This document shows positions 24,900 through 34,287 of a stretch of DNA of 64,000 bases, piece by piece. This DNA is from UBA6136 sp041158345 (GTDB lineage Bacteria; Pseudomonadota; Gammaproteobacteria; Methylococcales; Methylococcaceae). Position 1 is the stretch's first letter, and each line of letters begins with the position of its first letter. The notes beneath the pieces were generated by a model. It searched no databases. It was not told where the DNA came from and was given only the letters and a program-made list of their open reading frames with translations. Position numbers and translations under genes: made by a program. The stretch is taken from positions 1 through 64,000 of the forward strand of contig JBEBBO010000142.1 in the NCBI GenBank assembly GCA_041158345.1, read 5' to 3'.

Positions 24900-26447
24900 A
24901 TGAGCGATAAACTCATTATTTTTGATACCACCTTGCGCGACGGCGAGCAGAGTCCCGGTGCGTCGATGACCCGTGATGAAAAGGTCCGCATCGCCAAGGC
25001 CCTCGAACGAATGCGCGTGGATGTCATTGAAGCCGGATTTCCAGCGGCAAGCCCAGGTGACTTTGAAGGGGTTCAGGCTGTTGCAAGGTCGATCAAGGAG
25101 AGTGTGGTCTGCGGCCTTGCTCGGGCGCTAGACCGCGATATCGATCAGGCCGGCGAGGCACTCAAGGATGCTGAGAGATCAAGAATTCATACCTTCATTG
25201 CGACCTCTCCGATTCACATGCAACTCAAGCTGAGAATGTCGCCAGATCAGGTGATCGAACATGCGGTCAAGGCGGTTCAGCGTGCCCGTCGCTACACCGA
25301 CAACGTCGAGTTCTCTCCCGAGGATGCTGGACGTTCGGAAGAAGACTTCCTCTGCAAAATCCTTGAGGCGGTTATTGATGCGGGTGCGACGACCCTGAAC
25401 ATCCCGGACACCGTCGGATACAGCATGCCGGACATTTTCGGTCGCACGATCCGGCGTTTACGTGAGCGGATTCCAAACTCAGACAAGGCCATCTTTTCAG
25501 TGCACTGCCACAATGATTTGGGACTCGCTGTGGCAAATTCGTTGTCTGCGGTCATGAATGGCGCGAGACAGGTCGAATGTACGATTAACGGCCTTGGTGA
25601 GCGCGCAGGAAATGCGGCGCTTGAGGAAATCGTAATGGCGGTCAAGACGCGAAAGGATGTCTTCCCTTGCCATACCGATATCGATACCCGTGAAATTGTG
25701 GCGTGTTCCAAGCTGGTTTCGAATATCACCGGTTTTCCGGTGCAGCCCAACAAGGCGATCGTCGGTGCAAATGCCTTTGCGCATGAGTCAGGCATCCATC
25801 AGGATGGCGTTCTGAAACATCGTGAAACCTATGAAATCATGTGCGCAGAGGACGTGGGCTGGAGCGCCAACCGCATGGTACTCGGGAAACATTCCGGGCG
25901 TAATGCCTTCAGAACCCGAATGGCAGAGTTGGGGATTGAGTTTTCCTCGGAAGCTGAGCTCAATGAGGCCTTTTCTCGATTCAAAGACCTCGCCGATAAA
26001 AAGCATGAGATCTTCGATGAGGACCTGCAGGCATTGATTACGGACGCCGGAGATATGGCGGATGACGAGGGGGTTCGTCTGGTGTCCCTCAAGGCTTCCA
26101 GTGAAACGGGTGAGCAACCCTCCGCAAAGGTGACGGTTCGTGTGGACCAGGATGAGTTGACCGCGACTGCGACCGGCGGTGGGGTCGTTGATGCCAGTCT
26201 CAAGGCGATTGAAGCCGTTCTCAAGACAGACGCTCAGCTTCTGCTTTATTCGGTGAATAACATCACCACGGGAACCGATGCGCAAGGCGAGGTTACGGTC
26301 AGGCTCGAGAAGGGCGGACGCATTGTGAACGGGCAGGGTGCCGACACCGACATCGTCATCGCGTCTGCAAAGGCATACCTTAATGCCGTCAACAAGCTCA
26401 GAGCGCCCCAAGCACGCATGCACCCTCAAGCCATCTCAGAAGTCTGA
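24900..26447 (+). CDS. leuA: 2-isopropylmalate synthase
   Basis: First committed step of leucine synthesis (2-oxoisovalerate plus acetyl-CoA). 515 residues: TIM barrel with FDTTLRDGEQSPGASM near the N-terminus, SVHCHNDLGLAVANSL (metal-ligand HxH), and a C-terminal LeuA allosteric domain (about 390-500) for leucine feedback. The start gives the usual N-terminus. Expression probably also depends on the leucine-rich leader upstream. Confidence 0.97.
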   Translation: MSDKLIIFDTTLRDGEQSPGASMTRDEKVRIAKALERMRVDVIEAGFPAASPGDFEGVQAVARSIKESVVCGLARALDRDIDQAGEALKDAERSRIHTFIATSPIHMQLKLRMSPDQVIEHAVKAVQRARRYTDNVEFSPEDAGRSEEDFLCKILEAVIDAGATTLNIPDTVGYSMPDIFGRTIRRLRERIPNSDKAIFSVHCHNDLGLAVANSLSAVMNGARQVECTINGLGERAGNAALEEIVMAVKTRKDVFPCHTDIDTREIVACSKLVSNITGFPVQPNKAIVGANAFAHESGIHQDGVLKHRETYEIMCAEDVGWSANRMVLGKHSGRNAFRTRMAELGIEFSSEAELNEAFSRFKDLADKKHEIFDEDLQALITDAGDMADDEGVRLVSLKASSETGEQPSAKVTVRVDQDELTATATGGGVVDASLKAIEAVLKTDAQLLLYSVNNITTGTDAQGEVTVRLEKGGRIVNGQGADTDIVIASAKAYLNAVNKLRAPQARMHPQAISEV

Positions 26448-26453
26448 AACGCA

Positions 26454-27122
26454 ATGGCAGGGATAGAGTCCCGCGATCCCTACCTGGAAGCCATGGGTAT
26501 CACGGAGTATGTGGCAAGAAAAGTCACTGCCGACGGGGTTCAGGGCGCTCTGGGAGTGAGCTGTACGATGGGCGATGATTGGGTGGTGCTCCGATCGGAG
26601 GTGGCCGCTTGCACCCGCTGTTCGCTTCACGAAACGCGAACACAAACCGTCTTTGGCGTGGGCCATCCCGAAGCGGAATGGCTCTTTATTGGCGAGGCCC
26701 CCGGTGAGCAGGAGGATCTTCGTGGCGAGCCCTTCGTCGGGCGTGCAGGTCAGTTGCTGGACGAAATGATTCGCGCACTCGGACTTGAGCGGGAGCATGT
26801 TTTTATTGCCAATGTCCTAAAGTGCAGGCCTCCCAAGAATCGAGATCCATCCCCGGAAGAGGCCTTGTCCTGTGAACCCTTCTTGGTTCGGCAGGTCGAA
26901 CTTTTACGTCCGAAGATCATTGTGGCGGTGGGAAGGATAGCTGCTCAGAATCTCTTGAAAACCCAGGTTCCGATCGGCAAGCTTCGTGGACAAGTCCATC
27001 ATTACGCAGATATCCCTGTCGTTGTGACTTACCACCCGGCCTATCTGCTTCGATCTCAGACGGAAAAACGTCGCGCTTGGGAAGATCTGAAGCTAGCGCG
27101 AAAGACGTTGTCTTTGAGCTGA
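26454..27122 (+). CDS. Family 4 uracil-DNA glycosylase (4Fe-4S)
   Basis: Removes uracil from DNA. 222 residues with the Fe-S cysteines CTRC and, further on, KCRPP and SCEPF; motif 1 GEAPGEQEDLRGEPFVGRAG and motif 2 TYHPAYLLR. The N-terminal 50 residues are not conserved in the family. It begins 6 bp after leuA and is probably coexpressed with rimI, as is frequent in proteobacteria. Confidence 0.92.
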   Translation: MAGIESRDPYLEAMGITEYVARKVTADGVQGALGVSCTMGDDWVVLRSEVAACTRCSLHETRTQTVFGVGHPEAEWLFIGEAPGEQEDLRGEPFVGRAGQLLDEMIRALGLEREHVFIANVLKCRPPKNRDPSPEEALSCEPFLVRQVELLRPKIIVAVGRIAAQNLLKTQVPIGKLRGQVHHYADIPVVVTYHPAYLLRSQTEKRRAWEDLKLARKTLSLS

Positions 27123-27130
27123 AGGGCGCC

Positions 27131-27679
27131 ATGGATTTTTTGCTGGACTGTTTTGACCGACTCCGACGAGCTGTTCTTTACGACGCGCAAGTCGATTTTT
27201 ATTACCGCCATTTTCCGAGTCTTGTGGAAAACGCAGAATGCATCATGCGCCCGATGGTGCGCACAGATATCCCCCTGGTCCACGCCATTGAAGCCGAGGC
27301 TTATGAGTTTCCCTGGGAGTTGGAGACTTTTCGTTCCTGCTTCAAAGTCGGTTACCACTGTTGGATTGCCGAGAGAGCGCGTGAAGTGGTGGGCTACGGC
27401 ATTCTGACGATTGGTGCTGGCGAAAGCCACGTGCTGAACGTGTGCGTTTCCCCCCAATACCAAGGCAAAGGCTATGGGCGAGTGATCTTCAATCAACTCA
27501 TTGCGGAAGCCCGTCGATTCAAGGTGGAGACGATGTTTCTTGAGGTGCGTCCGTCAAACCCCAAGGCGATCCGCCTTTATCGATCGATGGGGTTCAATGA
27601 AATTGGAACCCGAAGGGGCTACTACCCGGCCAAGAATGGACGAGAAGATGCCGTTGTGATGGCATTGGCTGTGGTCTAA
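27131..27679 (+). CDS. rimI: Ribosomal protein S18 alanine N-acetyltransferase
   Basis: GNAT protein with acetyl-CoA loop QYQGKGYGRVIF (Q/RxxGxG/A), YGILTI, LNVCVSPQY and the C-terminal RSMGFNEIGTRRGYYP, matching RimI. I start at ATG 27131 (GAAGG upstream), giving 182 residues. An earlier ATG (27077) overlaps the glycosylase gene and a later one (27245) would give the standard length near 145, so the N-terminal 38 residues are an extension or untranslated. Confidence 0.85.
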   Translation: MDFLLDCFDRLRRAVLYDAQVDFYYRHFPSLVENAECIMRPMVRTDIPLVHAIEAEAYEFPWELETFRSCFKVGYHCWIAERAREVVGYGILTIGAGESHVLNVCVSPQYQGKGYGRVIFNQLIAEARRFKVETMFLEVRPSNPKAIRLYRSMGFNEIGTRRGYYPAKNGREDAVVMALAVV

Positions 27680-27698
27680 ATTCACCTCGCCCGTCTGA

Positions 27699-28394
27699 TC
27701 AATCCTTGGGCTTCTCTTTAGCGGGCGTGTCGGTGGTTTCCAATAGGTGAAGACCTACGAGTCGCGCGATCACGATTCCAACATACATCTGTCCGATGAT
27801 CGCCTCTAGAGCTGCAATCATTGCGGCGATTGGCTGAATAGGGGTGATGTCCCCATACCCGACCGTCGCCATGGTGATCAGGCTGTAATAGAGGTGGGTC
27901 CCCGAGCGAAAGACATTTTCCCCGTGGGGGCAAAGTTCGGTGGAGCAGCCAAAGGAATGGGGGGCAATTTCTTCGATCATCAGGAAGAGATTGGCAAATG
28001 CGGCCGCCAGCAAAAGATAGATACAAATTGCACCATAGAGCCGACTGGTTGCATCCACCCTGCGTGTCACGAATACATCTTTTCCCACCAGCCTGATGAA
28101 GCGGATGAAAAAGAACATTAAAAGGATTTGTCGGATGAGGGCGAATACGACCTGATCCGCAAAGACAAGTTCGGCAATCCACGAGCAAATCAGAATACCC
28201 AGGGCCATAAAGATCACGGCGGGTTTTTTCTTATGCTCGGTGACCACGCGAATACCGGTCGCCAGAATGCCAAGCCCAAAGATGGCTTCGAAGGTTCTTC
28301 CGATCAAGCCCTCGTCGACTAGAAGAGGATATCCAACCAGAAACAGGCTGATTGCGATCAGAAGATTCTGGAAAATACCGCTGCGTTTACTCAT
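27699..28394 (-). CDS. Voltage-independent K+ channel (TVGYGD filter)
   Basis: 231 residues (start ATG at 28394; a longer frame to 28652 only shadows sucB). Five or six membrane segments: several hydrophobic helices in the first 140 residues, then an outer helix, pore loop with MATVGYGDITPIQP, and an inner helix (AALEAIIGQMYVGIVIARLVG). The filter TVGYGD is K+-selective. No regulatory RCK domain follows; the C-terminus is short and charged. Cytoplasmic-membrane ion channel; gating unknown. Confidence 0.85.
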   Translation of the reverse strand: MSKRSGIFQNLLIAISLFLVGYPLLVDEGLIGRTFEAIFGLGILATGIRVVTEHKKKPAVIFMALGILICSWIAELVFADQVVFALIRQILLMFFFIRFIRLVGKDVFVTRRVDATSRLYGAICIYLLLAAAFANLFLMIEEIAPHSFGCSTELCPHGENVFRSGTHLYYSLITMATVGYGDITPIQPIAAMIAALEAIIGQMYVGIVIARLVGLHLLETTDTPAKEKPKD

Positions 28395-28407
28395 GTGGGC
28401 GCGAGGT

Positions 28408-29658
28408 TTAAACGTCAAGTAGGAGGCGGGAAGGGTCCTCCAGAAGCTCTTTAATGGTAAAGAGGAAAGACACCGCTTCACGTCCATCGATGATCCGGTG
28501 ATCGTAAGATACGGCCAGGTAAATGATGGGGCGTATGACGATTTCTCCGTCTTCCACCACGGGACGCTCCTTGATGGCATGCATGCCGAGAATCGCACTT
28601 TGCGGCGGGTTGAGTATCGGTGTCGAGAGCATCGAGCCGAAGATTCCACCATTGGTGATGGTGAACGTCCCTCCGGTCAATTCTTCATAACGGAGCTGAC
28701 CATCGCGGCCCCTGACCGAATAATCGACAATGGCTTTTTCGATATCCGCGAAACTCAGTCGATCGGCATGACGAAGGACGGGCACAACCAGACCCCGCTC
28801 GGTGGTGACGGCAATCCCGACGTCAAAGTAGTCGTGATAGACAATGTCCTGGTCCACAATTGACGCATTCATGATCGGGAAGCGTTTCAGCGCCTCAACC
28901 GATGCCTTGATGAAAAATGACATGAGACCCAGTTTGACGCCGTGGGCCTGCTCAAATCGGTTTCTATGCTCGTTGCGCAGTTGAAAGACCTTTTCAAGGT
29001 TCACTTCATTGAATGTCGTGAGCGTCGCTGTTGACCGCTGCGCCTCGATCATCCGCTCAGCGATTCTCGAGCGAATTCGGCTCATCGGAACGCGCCGATC
29101 ACCCGGTCTGTCAGTGCCCTGTGTGGCGTGATTCGCCGTGTCTCCTTGAGGTATAGCTGTCGAAGCCAAGGGTTGGCTTCGCTGTTCAATCACGTTGAGA
29201 ACATCCTGCTTTGAAATTCGTCCGGTCACGGGGATATCGGCAACCGTCAGCTGGTGCTCATTTAAAAGTCGCCTGACGGCCGGGCTCACCGGTTGTTGAG
29301 GCGGTTTGGGAGCCAAACTTGGGACGGACTCGGAAGTCATTCCGATGGCTTCGGGGCGGGATGGCGGGAGCGTCTCCACGGGAGACTTAGGCGAGGGACG
29401 TTCCGGTAGGGCTTCCGCAAGTTCAGTATCAATGACGGCCAAGACATCACCCGGTAAGACAACGTCGCCGACATCCCGACGGACCTCAATCAATTTACCG
29501 TTTTGTGGGACCGGGACTTCAAGGATGACCTTGTCGGTCTCTAGATCAATGAGGGCTGCATCCTTTTGCACCGTTTCACCCCCTTGGTGATGCCAACCGG
29601 CAACGGTCGCATCAGAGACGGACTCCGGAAGGTTAGGGACCACAACTTCGATTCGCAT
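28408..29658 (-). CDS. sucB: Dihydrolipoyllysine succinyltransferase (E2 of 2-oxoglutarate dehydrogenase)
   Basis: 416 residues. One lipoyl domain at the N-terminus (lipoyl Lys in DLETDKVILEV), a Ser/Pro linker, the E3-binding domain (PAVRRLLNEHQLTVADIPVTG), and the catalytic acyltransferase domain with SYDHRIIDGREAVSFL near the C-terminus. Works with SucA and lipoamide dehydrogenase (not in the window) in the TCA cycle. sucA lies 71 bp upstream in the same strand. Confidence 0.95.
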   Translation of the reverse strand: MRIEVVVPNLPESVSDATVAGWHHQGGETVQKDAALIDLETDKVILEVPVPQNGKLIEVRRDVGDVVLPGDVLAVIDTELAEALPERPSPKSPVETLPPSRPEAIGMTSESVPSLAPKPPQQPVSPAVRRLLNEHQLTVADIPVTGRISKQDVLNVIEQRSQPLASTAIPQGDTANHATQGTDRPGDRRVPMSRIRSRIAERMIEAQRSTATLTTFNEVNLEKVFQLRNEHRNRFEQAHGVKLGLMSFFIKASVEALKRFPIMNASIVDQDIVYHDYFDVGIAVTTERGLVVPVLRHADRLSFADIEKAIVDYSVRGRDGQLRYEELTGGTFTITNGGIFGSMLSTPILNPPQSAILGMHAIKERPVVEDGEIVIRPIIYLAVSYDHRIIDGREAVSFLFTIKELLEDPSRLLLDV

Positions 29659-29729
29659 GAGATTGTTCTCGCACAGTCAGTGGAAACAGTCTATCCCACC
29701 TTGATTGATCAGTCTTGGATCAGTGATTC

Positions 29730-32513
29730 TCAGTGGTGACCGATGAGGGCTTTCTCGATTACTGCGTTTTGTTCGGCCAGATGTCGGTGATACTGTCCTA
29801 CCGCGGGAGCTGCACATATGGGCCGGGCCGCAAAAGACAGAGGGATCCCTGACGGAATCGTCCGCAACAAGTGATCGCGAATCTGATGCCAGGCACCCTG
29901 GTTCTCAGGCTCCTCCTGGCACCAAATGATCTCGCTTGCATGCGCATAGGGAGCCAGTGCCGCCGTCAGTTCAGCCTGTGGAAAGGGATATAGCTGCTCT
30001 ATTCGAACAATTGCTGCCGTTCTAGTTGAGGACTTTCGTCTGGATTCAAGGAGGTCAAAGTAAACTTTACCGCTACAGAGGACGACGCGCCGAACCTCCC
30101 CAGGGTTGAGTTCTTCGGTCTCTCCAATCACATTCTGGAACAGGCCCTCGGATAAGTCTTCAAGGCTCGATACGGCCAGTCGATGTCGCAGAAGACTTTT
30201 GGGCGTCATGACAATCAGCGGCTTTCGATACGGCCGAATCATTTGCCGGCGGAGCACATGGAAGATTTGGGCGGGGGTTGTTGGAACCACAACCTGCATG
30301 TTGTCTTCCGCGCAAAGTTGAAGATATCGCTCGATGCGTGCGGAGGAATGTTCCGGCCCCTGACCTTCGTATCCGTGAGGAAGAAACAGGGTGAGGCCGC
30401 ACAAACGTCCCCATTTGGACTCACCCGAAGCAATGAACTGATCGATGACAACCTGAGCGTTATTTGCGAAATCGCCGAACTGTGCTTCCCAGATCACGAG
30501 GACTTCCGGCGCCGAGCTACTGTATCCATACTCAAACCCCAAAGCGCCCTCCTCGGAGAGCAATGAGTCATAGATCTGAAATTCCGCAGCCGCCTTTCCG
30601 AGTTCTTGGAGTGGCGTAAAGGACTTTCCCGAAGTTTGATCATGAAGCGTCGCGTGGCGATGAAAAAATGTTCCGCGTCCCACATCCTGACCACTGAGCC
30701 GAATGGGGATTCCGGCCGTCAGCAGAGAAGCATAGGCCAGAGTCTCTGCGAAACCCCAGTCAATCGGCTGTTCGCCTTGGGTCATGGCCTTTCGGCTTTC
30801 GAGAATCGCCTGCGTCCGAGGGTGAAGAACAAACCCTTCGGGTAACGTTAGAAGCTGGCTCGCGAGGGCTTTGAGCGCCTCCATCGCGACCCCTGAAGAG
30901 TAGGGGGTCGTCCAGTGATTCCCGTGATACGGGGACCAACTGGGTTTGGGGTAGATCGCTTCACCATCAATCAGGGGACGCGAGACGATGTCGTTTCTGG
31001 CTAGCGCTTCCTGATACGCCTCAACAAGCCCTTCCGTCTCTTCGACGGCCATGATCCCGGCAGTCACCAGTCGTTCGGCGTAAAGCTCACGAACCGTTGG
31101 ATGTTCTCGGATCATTCGGTACATCATTGGCTGGGTGACTGCCGGCTCGTCAGCTTCATTATGTCCATGGCGACGATAGCAGAGCAGGTCAATGACCACG
31201 TCCCGTTTGAATTTCATCCGGTAATCCACAGCAAGCCGAGTCACAAAAAGCACGGCTTCGGGGTCGTCGCCGTTCACATGAAAAACTGGTGCCTGAATCA
31301 TGTTGGCGACATCAGTGCAGTAGAGTGTAGAGCGCGCATCAAAGGGTGCGCTTGTCGTAAACCCAATTTGATTGTTGATGACCACATGAATCGTGCCCCC
31401 GGTCGTGTAGGCTCGGGTTTCTGACATGTTCAGGGTCTCCATCACCACCCCTTGCCCTGCAAAGGCTGCATCACCATGGATCAGGACTGCCATGACCTCA
31501 TCTTCGCCATTACCCGACCTTCGGTCCTGTCGGGCACGAACGGAACCTTCGGCGACTGGGTCAATGATTTCAAGATGGGATGGATTGAAGGCCAGCGCCG
31601 TGTGCACGGGTCCGTGGCGAGTCAGAACATTGGACGAGAAGCCGCTGTGGTATTTCACGTCCCCGGCACTCGCCAACGGCGTCATCTTGGCTGTCCCTTC
31701 GAACTCTTCAAATAGGGCGCCGGGCAGCTTGCCAAGCACATTGACGAGCACATTCAACCGGCCTCGATGGGCCATTCCGATAACGATCTCCCGGATGTGT
31801 TTTTCGCTGGCATGTTCGATCACCTCATCCAGGAGTGGAATCAGGCTTTCAGCCCCTTCGAGAGAAAAACGTTTTTGTCCGACGTATTTGCGGTGGAGAT
31901 AGCGCTCAATGCCCTCGGCAGCCGTGAGAGCCCGCAAAATGGCTTTTCGGCTCTCAGGATCCGGAAGTCCCCGGCTTCGCGTATTCTCGAGCCGGTACTG
32001 AATCCACTGCCGAATCTCGCTATCGACAATATGAAGGTACTCTGCCCCGACGTGTTCACAATAGGTCTGCCGGAGATAACTGAGTATCTCCCTCAGAGGG
32101 AGGGTTCTCTGTGACTCAAGCACATCAATGTAAAAAGGGGTGTCGAGATCCTGGGCCGTTAGGCCATAGTAGGCCGGTTCGAGGTCACGAAGTCTTGGAG
32201 GCGTTCCGAGCTTCAGCGGGTTGTTGTTGGCGACCTGATGGCCACGCATCCGGTACTGCGTGATCAGTCGATCTACTGCCGCCTGCCTTCGAATGCGAAG
32301 TTCGACATCGTCCTGGGGAGCGGCGGCGGGTGATGGGGGAGCGAGGAACGCTTGGGCATAGCCGTTGTCTGGGAGCGCGGCGAACTTCGCTCGCCAACCG
32401 GCATCCACGGAGTCTGGGTCTCTAAGATAACGCTGGTAAAGATCCTCCAGGAATCCCAGGTTGTCCTCAGCTATCGCACCAGAACCCTCAAACAGATCTT
32501 TGAGTTCACTCAT
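29730..32513 (-). CDS. sucA: 2-oxoglutarate dehydrogenase E1 component
   Basis: 927-residue ThDP enzyme that decarboxylates 2-oxoglutarate and passes the succinyl group to SucB. Contains the N-terminal 2-oxoglutarate dehydrogenase segment (DLFEGSGAIAEDNLGFLEDL), GMAHRGRLNVLVNVLGK, ThDP motif region (GDAAFAGQGVVMETLNMSE), and the C-terminal EPENQGAWHQIRDHL. A complete E1/E2 pair argues for an oxidative TCA cycle, which some methanotrophs use weakly. Confidence 0.96.
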   Translation of the reverse strand: MSELKDLFEGSGAIAEDNLGFLEDLYQRYLRDPDSVDAGWRAKFAALPDNGYAQAFLAPPSPAAAPQDDVELRIRRQAAVDRLITQYRMRGHQVANNNPLKLGTPPRLRDLEPAYYGLTAQDLDTPFYIDVLESQRTLPLREILSYLRQTYCEHVGAEYLHIVDSEIRQWIQYRLENTRSRGLPDPESRKAILRALTAAEGIERYLHRKYVGQKRFSLEGAESLIPLLDEVIEHASEKHIREIVIGMAHRGRLNVLVNVLGKLPGALFEEFEGTAKMTPLASAGDVKYHSGFSSNVLTRHGPVHTALAFNPSHLEIIDPVAEGSVRARQDRRSGNGEDEVMAVLIHGDAAFAGQGVVMETLNMSETRAYTTGGTIHVVINNQIGFTTSAPFDARSTLYCTDVANMIQAPVFHVNGDDPEAVLFVTRLAVDYRMKFKRDVVIDLLCYRRHGHNEADEPAVTQPMMYRMIREHPTVRELYAERLVTAGIMAVEETEGLVEAYQEALARNDIVSRPLIDGEAIYPKPSWSPYHGNHWTTPYSSGVAMEALKALASQLLTLPEGFVLHPRTQAILESRKAMTQGEQPIDWGFAETLAYASLLTAGIPIRLSGQDVGRGTFFHRHATLHDQTSGKSFTPLQELGKAAAEFQIYDSLLSEEGALGFEYGYSSSAPEVLVIWEAQFGDFANNAQVVIDQFIASGESKWGRLCGLTLFLPHGYEGQGPEHSSARIERYLQLCAEDNMQVVVPTTPAQIFHVLRRQMIRPYRKPLIVMTPKSLLRHRLAVSSLEDLSEGLFQNVIGETEELNPGEVRRVVLCSGKVYFDLLESRRKSSTRTAAIVRIEQLYPFPQAELTAALAPYAHASEIIWCQEEPENQGAWHQIRDHLLRTIPSGIPLSFAARPICAAPAVGQYHRHLAEQNAVIEKALIGHH

Positions 32514-32626
32514 GTGTCTTATTCTATCGGTTCAAGCCCGGGGTGTAAGGATTTTCGATTAAAGACCAAGTATTTTGCTATGTTTCTCTTTGACCCAGAT
32601 GCGGGGCATGGGAAAATGGCTGACGT

Positions 32627-33649
32627 ATGGACAGACAGGCAGTTTCAGAGACAGTTCCAGATCGATCGAGGCTTATCGACTCTTTTGGCCGAGAGGTGAG
32701 CTACGTTCGATTGTCCATAACCGATCGCTGCGATTTTCGTTGCGTGTACTGCATGTCTGAAAAGATGGAGTTTCTCCCCCGGAGCGACATCCTCAGCCTT
32801 GAGGAAATTGCGCGAGTTGCTCAGGCGTTTGTCGAGTTAGGCGTACGCAAGATCAGGCTAACGGGAGGAGAGCCCTTGGTGAGAAAGGGCGTATTAGACC
32901 TTGCGCGCAGCATTGGCCAGATTGCCGGTTTGGGATCGCTTGTCATGACGACCAATGGTTCTCGACTAGCGGATCTTGCAAAAGATCTTCGAGTCGCCGG
33001 CGTGCGAAGAATAAACATCAGCCTGGACAGTCTCGATTCGGAACGCTTTCGAAAGTTAACGCGAGTCGGCGATCTTCAATCTGTCCTTTCAGGGATTGAT
33101 GCGGCATGTCAGGCCGGCTTTGAGTCGGTCAAGCTGAATGCGGTGGTGCTCCGTCATCGCAATCATGATGAGGTTGTTGATCTGGTTCGGTTTGCGGTAG
33201 AGCGGGGTCTTGATATCAGCTTCATCGAGGAAATGCCCCTGGGCATTGTCGATGAGCGGATTCGGGGCGAGGAGTTCTATCCCAGTGAGGCCATTCGTCA
33301 GGATTTGTCGACGGCTTTTGAATTGATTCCTTCCACCTATGTCTCGGGGGGGCCGGCTCGCTATTGGCACGTTGCCGGACATTCAACACGGGTAGGTTTT
33401 ATTTCTCCCCATAGCCAGAACTTTTGTAGCGCCTGCAATCGGGTTCGCGTGACCGCTGAGGGCAGACTTTTGCTCTGTCTGGGCAATGAGCATTCAGTTG
33501 ATTTGCGTTCGGTACTTAGAGCGTCTGGATCCATGGATGACCTCAAGGAAGCGATCGTCAACGCTATGGCCCTGAAACCGGAGCGCCATCACTTCAATAT
33601 CGAAGCGGTCCCCGTCATCTTTCGGCACATGAACCTTACTGGTGGCTAG
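32627..33649 (+). CDS. moaA: GTP 3',8-cyclase MoaA
   Basis: Radical SAM enzyme for the first step of molybdenum cofactor synthesis. 340 residues with the SAM cluster motif CDFRCVYC, the C-terminal cluster CSACNRVRV...LLC and the invariant C-terminal Gly-Gly (TGG, end). The N-terminal 16 residues precede the family core, so a later start is possible. Convergent with moaB; the two stops abut. Confidence 0.95.
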   Translation: MDRQAVSETVPDRSRLIDSFGREVSYVRLSITDRCDFRCVYCMSEKMEFLPRSDILSLEEIARVAQAFVELGVRKIRLTGGEPLVRKGVLDLARSIGQIAGLGSLVMTTNGSRLADLAKDLRVAGVRRINISLDSLDSERFRKLTRVGDLQSVLSGIDAACQAGFESVKLNAVVLRHRNHDEVVDLVRFAVERGLDISFIEEMPLGIVDERIRGEEFYPSEAIRQDLSTAFELIPSTYVSGGPARYWHVAGHSTRVGFISPHSQNFCSACNRVRVTAEGRLLLCLGNEHSVDLRSVLRASGSMDDLKEAIVNAMALKPERHHFNIEAVPVIFRHMNLTGG

Positions 33650-34168
33650 TCATTTTTCTTTGAGCCGCGGAATCAATTGGACGAGGTTGCACGGTCGGGT
33701 GCGAGAGTCTAGCTGGGGGCAAATGATCTTTTCCCAACCGAGTCGGCACGCGCCTGAAGAGCCCGGTAGACAGAAGATATAGGTGCCATTCGCAACGCCG
33801 GCTAGTGCCCGAGACTGGATCGTTGAGCTGCCGATCTCCTCGAAGGAAAGGGTGCGGAAAGTCTCTCCGAAACCGTCAAGGGTTTTGTCGAAAAGAACAC
33901 GCGCAGCTTCCGGTGTCCCATCCCGACCGGTCACGCCCGTTCCTCCTGTGGAGAGAATGACATCGATCTCGGGTTGGGCAATCCAGTCGGACAGTACGGC
34001 TCGAATCGCATAGGGGTTATCAGTCACGATTTTCCGCACCGGGCGGTGATGACCTGCCTCAAGAATACAGTTCTCGAGAAGTTGTCCGGAGCCATCCGAT
34101 TCAATCGTGCGGGTATCCGAAACGGTCAGTACCGCGATTTGAAGGGGGAGAAAGCTTCGTTCGTTCAT
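33650..34168 (-). CDS. moaB: Molybdenum cofactor biosynthesis protein MoaB
   Basis: MogA/MoaB family (172 residues) that adenylates molybdopterin. LSTGGTGVTGRDGTPEAA (the GGTG..RD motif), and CLPGSSGACRLGWEKII near the C-terminus. The stop codon directly abuts that of moaA on the other strand. Confidence 0.93.
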   Translation of the reverse strand: MNERSFLPLQIAVLTVSDTRTIESDGSGQLLENCILEAGHHRPVRKIVTDNPYAIRAVLSDWIAQPEIDVILSTGGTGVTGRDGTPEAARVLFDKTLDGFGETFRTLSFEEIGSSTIQSRALAGVANGTYIFCLPGSSGACRLGWEKIICPQLDSRTRPCNLVQLIPRLKEK

Positions 34169-34287
34169 GGTGTACGCTCGTGTTGGCGGTGTTGCCGCCT
34201 CGCAACCCGCTGAGGGCGTGGCTATAATGCAACCACATTGTATCCAATGGACCCCATGGGCCCCAATTACTGAATCCTGAGAATTCG

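Noticed and set aside
28395..28652. Longer N-terminus of the K+ channel
   Set aside because: It lies within sucB codons on the same strand in another frame; the ATG at 28394 gives the expected membrane start.
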